Shown here one piece after another: positions 5,295-7,440 of a DNA stretch of 7,440 bases. Within the stretch, counting starts at the first letter, position 1. Every line of letters starts with the position of its first letter. This stretch comes from Chloroflexota bacterium (lineage in GTDB: Bacteria > Chloroflexota > Anaerolineae > B4-G1 > DUEL01). Under the pieces are notes generated by a model. It was not told where the DNA came from and ran no database searches. It saw only the letters and a list, made by a program, of their open reading frames with translations. The stretch spans positions 1 to 7,440 of the forward strand of contig JAGHZG010000069.1 in assembly GCA_017743275.1 (NCBI GenBank), read 5' to 3'. A program made the position numbers and the translations under genes.

Positions 5295-5924
5295 TCAGGG
5301 GGAAGGGAGGGGAAGGTGAGAGGCGTCGTTCAGGGCGATGAGGGCAGGTTGACCGTCTTCCACCCGGACCCGCGTGAGGGTGCAGTGGCCCAGTTCATAC
5401 CCCCACCACTGGCTCATCTGCTCCGGTAGCAGGCAGGCCAGCATCGCCCGCAGGGTCCCGCCGTGAGCCACAATCAGGACGGTGCCCTGGGAATGGCGGG
5501 CGAGGATGTCCCGGCAGGTCGCCTCCACCCGGCGGAAGAACCCGGACCGGCTCTCCCCTCCGGGCCAGGTGAACTCCACGTTCATCCGGTCCCGCCAGCG
5601 CTCGTAGAGATCGGGGTAGAGGGTCTTCATCTCCTCCAGGGTCACTCCGTCCATATCGCCGAAATTGATCTCCCGCAGGCCGTCCAGCGGGACGGGGTCC
5701 AGCCCCAGCGCCTGCCCGATGGCCTCTGCGGTCCGGCGGGCACGGGGCAGGGGACTGGTATAGAGGGCGACGGCGTCGCTCACTTCGGCGGCCAGGCGGC
5801 GGGCGACGGCCTCCGCCTGGGCCAGCCCCCGGTCGGTCAGCGGCGTGTCGTTCCAGCCCACCCAGCGCCGCTGGACATTGGCAACGGTCTCGGCATGACG
5901 GATGAGGATCAGTTGGAGCGCCAT
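5295..5924 (-). CDS. Histidine phosphatase family protein (phosphoglycerate mutase-like)
   Basis: A 209-residue enzyme of the histidine phosphatase superfamily, which forms a phosphohistidine to move or remove phosphate from small molecules. The catalytic LIRHAET motif sits at 7-13 with nucleophile H10. Supporting residues are R61 in SPLPRARRTAE, the acid residue E85 in LREINFGDMDG, and the second histidine H154 in VAHGGTLR. The length fits the short GpmB/CobC/PhoE-like group. The substrate cannot be read from sequence, so no gene symbol is given. The start at 5924 is one base after the nth stop and matches the compact N-terminus. A longer frame to 5963 would overlap nth by 38 bases and add an unconserved stretch. 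A weak GGGGACAGG lies upstream, so translation is probably coupled to nth. Confidence 0.9.
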   Translation of the reverse strand: MALQLILIRHAETVANVQRRWVGWNDTPLTDRGLAQAEAVARRLAAEVSDAVALYTSPLPRARRTAEAIGQALGLDPVPLDGLREINFGDMDGVTLEEMKTLYPDLYERWRDRMNVEFTWPGGESRSGFFRRVEATCRDILARHSQGTVLIVAHGGTLRAMLACLLPEQMSQWWGYELGHCTLTRVRVEDGQPALIALNDASHLPLPSP

Positions 5925-5925
5925 G

Positions 5926-6585
5926 TCAATCTGCCTGTCCCCGCCGATAGAAGTCGCACTCATCCCTCAGGACGCAACGTCCGCATTCGGGGTTGCGGGG
6001 ATGGCAGACGTCCCGCCCCAGCGCGATGAGGTTCAGGTGAAGGGGGTAGTAGAGGTCCGGGGGGATGAGGTCTTCCAGCAGGGTATGGGCCTGTTCCCGC
6101 GTGGCCCGCGCCGGGATCAGTCCCAGCCGTCGGCATACCCGATGGATGTGGGTGTCCACGGGGAACGCGGGGCGGCCAAAGGCGAAGAGAAGGACAATTG
6201 CCGCCGTCTTGGGGCCGATGCCGGGGATGGAGAGCAGCCAGGCCCGCGCCGTCTCCAGCGGCATATCGGCCAGAAAATCCAGGGAGAACTCCCCCCGTTC
6301 GGCCCAGATCCGCCGCAGTGTCTCCTGGATGCGCGGGGCCTTGGTGGGCGCCAGTCCCGCCGGACGAATCGCCGCGATCACGTCTTCCAGCGGGGCGTCC
6401 CGGACGGCCTCCCAGGTGGGGAACCGCTCCCGCAACCGCTCGTACGCCCGGTCCCGATTGCGGTCGTTGGTGTTCTGGGAGAGGATGGTAGAGACGAGGA
6501 CCGCCACGGGGTCGCGCGGCGTCCATTGGGGCTCGCCGTACTCCGCCGCCAGTCGCCGGTGGATGCGAAGAATCCGGTCGGTCAT
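5926..6585 (-). CDS. nth: Endonuclease III (DNA glycosylase/AP lyase)
   Basis: Endonuclease III removes oxidised pyrimidines in base excision repair and nicks the abasic site. The 219-residue product has the helix-hairpin-helix LLSIPGIGPKTAAIVL (117-132) with catalytic K126, and VDTHIHRV with catalytic D144. Its C-terminal 4Fe-4S loop has C194, C201, C204 and C210 (C-x6-C-x2-C-x5-C), the exact family spacing. The N-terminal VSTILSQNTND (31-41) also matches the family. The start ATG overlaps the gmk stop by four bases (ATGA at 6585-6582). No clear ribosome binding site is seen, so translation is likely coupled to gmk. Some relatives prefer other base lesions, so the exact substrate range is not certain. 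Confidence 0.94.
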   Translation of the reverse strand: MTDRILRIHRRLAAEYGEPQWTPRDPVAVLVSTILSQNTNDRNRDRAYERLRERFPTWEAVRDAPLEDVIAAIRPAGLAPTKAPRIQETLRRIWAERGEFSLDFLADMPLETARAWLLSIPGIGPKTAAIVLLFAFGRPAFPVDTHIHRVCRRLGLIPARATREQAHTLLEDLIPPDLYYPLHLNLIALGRDVCHPRNPECGRCVLRDECDFYRRGQAD

Positions 6586-7190
6586 AGTTGTACCCGGCGC
6601 GGGTGGACCCGACAGTGCTCCGCCTCCACGATGGCCGCAATCTGGGCCACCGTGCGGTCCAGTTCTCCCTCCCGGTTAACGACTACGTAGTCAAATTCCT
6701 CCATGCGGGTCATCTCCCACTGAATCTTCCCGATGCGCTCGGCCAGTTTCTCCGGCGTCTCGGTGCCCCGTCCCTTCAGTCGGCGCACCAGTTCGTCCTT
6801 TGATTCGGCAGTCAAAAAGATGAGCACTGCCTCAGGGGCCAGTCGGCGGATGGTCGCCGCGCCCTGGACATCCACCCGCATGATGACGTCTTTGCCCGAT
6901 GCGAAGGCGTCCCGGACCTGCTGTTTGGGGACCCCCTTGTGCTCGCCGTAGACGACGGCGTGCTCCAGCAGTTCCCCCTCCCGTTCCAGCCGCAGGAACT
7001 CCTCGGTGGAGAGGAAGAAGTAGTCCACGCCGTGGACCTCGCCGGGGCGCGGGGGGCGGTCCGTGGCCGTGACGACGAAGTGAAAGGGGTAGCCCAACTC
7101 CTTCATCCGCCGCAGGACGGAGTCCTTCCCGACTCCGGCGGGTCCCGAAATGACGATAAGAAGCGGATACCGGGGGAGCGTCCAGGTCAT
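6582..7190 (-). CDS. gmk: Guanylate kinase
   Basis: Guanylate kinase phosphorylates GMP to GDP with ATP in the cytoplasm. The 202-residue product is typical. The P-loop is GPAGVGKDS (16-24). The GMP-binding region includes RPPRPGEVHGVDYFF (45-59) and the YGEHKGVPK segment (81-89). RVDVQGAATIRRL (105-117) and the lid with RRLKGRGTE (136-144) follow. Two usual residues differ: the P-loop has KDS where KST or KSS is common, and TDR stands where TTR is common. ATG at 7190 follows AAGGAGG by eight bases. An upstream extension to 7247 adds a sequence without family support. It leads the gmk-nth-phosphatase operon and is divergent from the zinc-ribbon gene. No convincing promoter for it was seen. 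Confidence 0.95.
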   Translation of the reverse strand: MTWTLPRYPLLIVISGPAGVGKDSVLRRMKELGYPFHFVVTATDRPPRPGEVHGVDYFFLSTEEFLRLEREGELLEHAVVYGEHKGVPKQQVRDAFASGKDVIMRVDVQGAATIRRLAPEAVLIFLTAESKDELVRRLKGRGTETPEKLAERIGKIQWEMTRMEEFDYVVVNREGELDRTVAQIAAIVEAEHCRVHPRRVQL

Positions 7191-7191
7191 C

Positions 7192-7219
7192 TTGCATTCC
7201 TCCTTGAGGAAGGTATAAT
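7192..7219 (+). promoter_or_regulatory. Weak candidate promoter for the zinc-ribbon gene
   Basis: TATAAT at 7214-7219 is a perfect -10 box on the plus strand. The best -35, TTGCAT at 7192-7197, matches three of six positions with a 16-base spacer. Transcription would begin near 7226, about 90 bases before the gene at 7318. The site also overlaps the gmk leader on the other strand. Confidence 0.35.
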
Positions 7220-7248
7220 TGCTCCTTGCAGTCGCTACCTGCACCATG

Positions 7249-7290
7249 TGTGGCGCAGGCTGTTCGCCTGCGCTGGCGGCCTGCGCTACA
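7249..7290. repeat. Intergenic palindromic element with TGT...ACA ends
   Basis: TGTGGCGCAGGC (7249-7260) and GCCTGCGCTACA (7279-7290) are inverted arms that match at 11 of 12 positions. A nearer copy of the 3' arm, GCCTGCGC (7266-7273), can pair with the same left arm around loop TGTTC, so two alternative hairpins are possible. It lies between divergent gmk and the zinc-ribbon gene. Its AGGCTG...GCCTG.GCTACA pattern recurs at 5266-5285. Confidence 0.65.
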
Positions 7291-7317
7291 TCACGAGATC
7301 ACCCGGAGGGAACGGAG

Positions 7318-7440
7318 ATGCCCGTATACGAGTACCGATGCCACGACTGTCGTCGTCGCGTTTCCATTTTCTGGCGGACGTTCTCTGAAGCCCAGAGCGG
7401 GACGCCGGTCTGTCCCCACTGCGGGGGCACGAATCTGACC
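7318..7440 (+). CDS. FmdB-family zinc-ribbon protein, N-terminal part (cut by window end)
   Basis: ATG at 7318 opens a frame to the window edge (41 codons, no stop). The peptide begins MPVYEYRCHDC and has two CxxC knuckles, C8/C11 and C32/C35, in the sequence VCPHCGGTNL. This is the N-terminal zinc-ribbon of the FmdB-type family, small proteins usually under about 120 residues that begin MP.YEY.C..C. A strong GGAGGG (7305-7310) lies seven bases before the start. The family name comes from a putative regulator of formamidase, but the role of most members is unknown. The spacing between the knuckles (20 residues) is ordinary for the family. Confidence 0.85.
   Translation, partial: MPVYEYRCHDCRRRVSIFWRTFSEAQSGTPVCPHCGGTNLT

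Noticed and set aside
5902..6690. Plus-strand 262-codon frame opposite nth
   Set aside because: The minus strand encodes endonuclease III with all catalytic and cluster residues; this frame has no recognisable features.
7191..7247. N-terminal extension of gmk to 7247
   Set aside because: The added residues have no family match, and a good ribosome binding site fixes the start at 7190.

Overview
The window is GC-rich, tightly packed bacterial DNA. Its style suggests a Chloroflexota bacterium, perhaps of the Anaerolineae. The hints are the ribosomal protein sequences, many short tandem heptamers and palindromes in the gaps, and the guanylate kinase variant. This placement is an inference from the sequence alone and is only moderately secure.

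Left part, plus strand (1-2746): the tail of a MazF/PemK-like toxin gene ends 38 bases before a ribosomal protein cluster in the order rplK-rplA-rplJ-rplL (L11, L1, L10, L7/L12). The usual upstream partner nusG is not in the 245 bases before rplK, and the usual downstream partner rpoB does not follow rplL. A candidate L1-binding hairpin lies between rplK and rplA. Between rplA and rplJ is a 336-base gap that holds tandem octamers, tandem heptamers and a clear L10 leader with mutually exclusive antiterminator and terminator stems. Short AAAACGT-type heptamer tracts lead straight into the ribosome binding sites of rplJ and rplL. The likely logic is that L1 controls its own translation, while L10-L12 controls read-through into rplJL.

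Middle part, minus strand (5218-2786): a PadR-family repressor gene has a strong sigma70-type promoter overlapped by a perfect operator-like palindrome. Its stop overlaps the start of a large gene by four bases. That gene encodes an unusual protein: an iron-sulfur-type flavodoxin/FMN reductase domain, an SCP2-like lipid-binding domain and about six membrane segments. A palindromic repeat appears to be inserted in frame between its first two domains. The gene converges on rplL, and the two stops are separated by one long palindrome.

Right part, minus strand (7190-5295): gmk (guanylate kinase), nth (endonuclease III) and a histidine phosphatase gene form a close-packed operon, with gaps of -4 and +1 base. 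A divergent plus-strand gene at the right edge starts an FmdB-type zinc-ribbon protein that is cut by the window end. Two related intergenic palindromic elements, with TGT...CTACA ends, flank this block.
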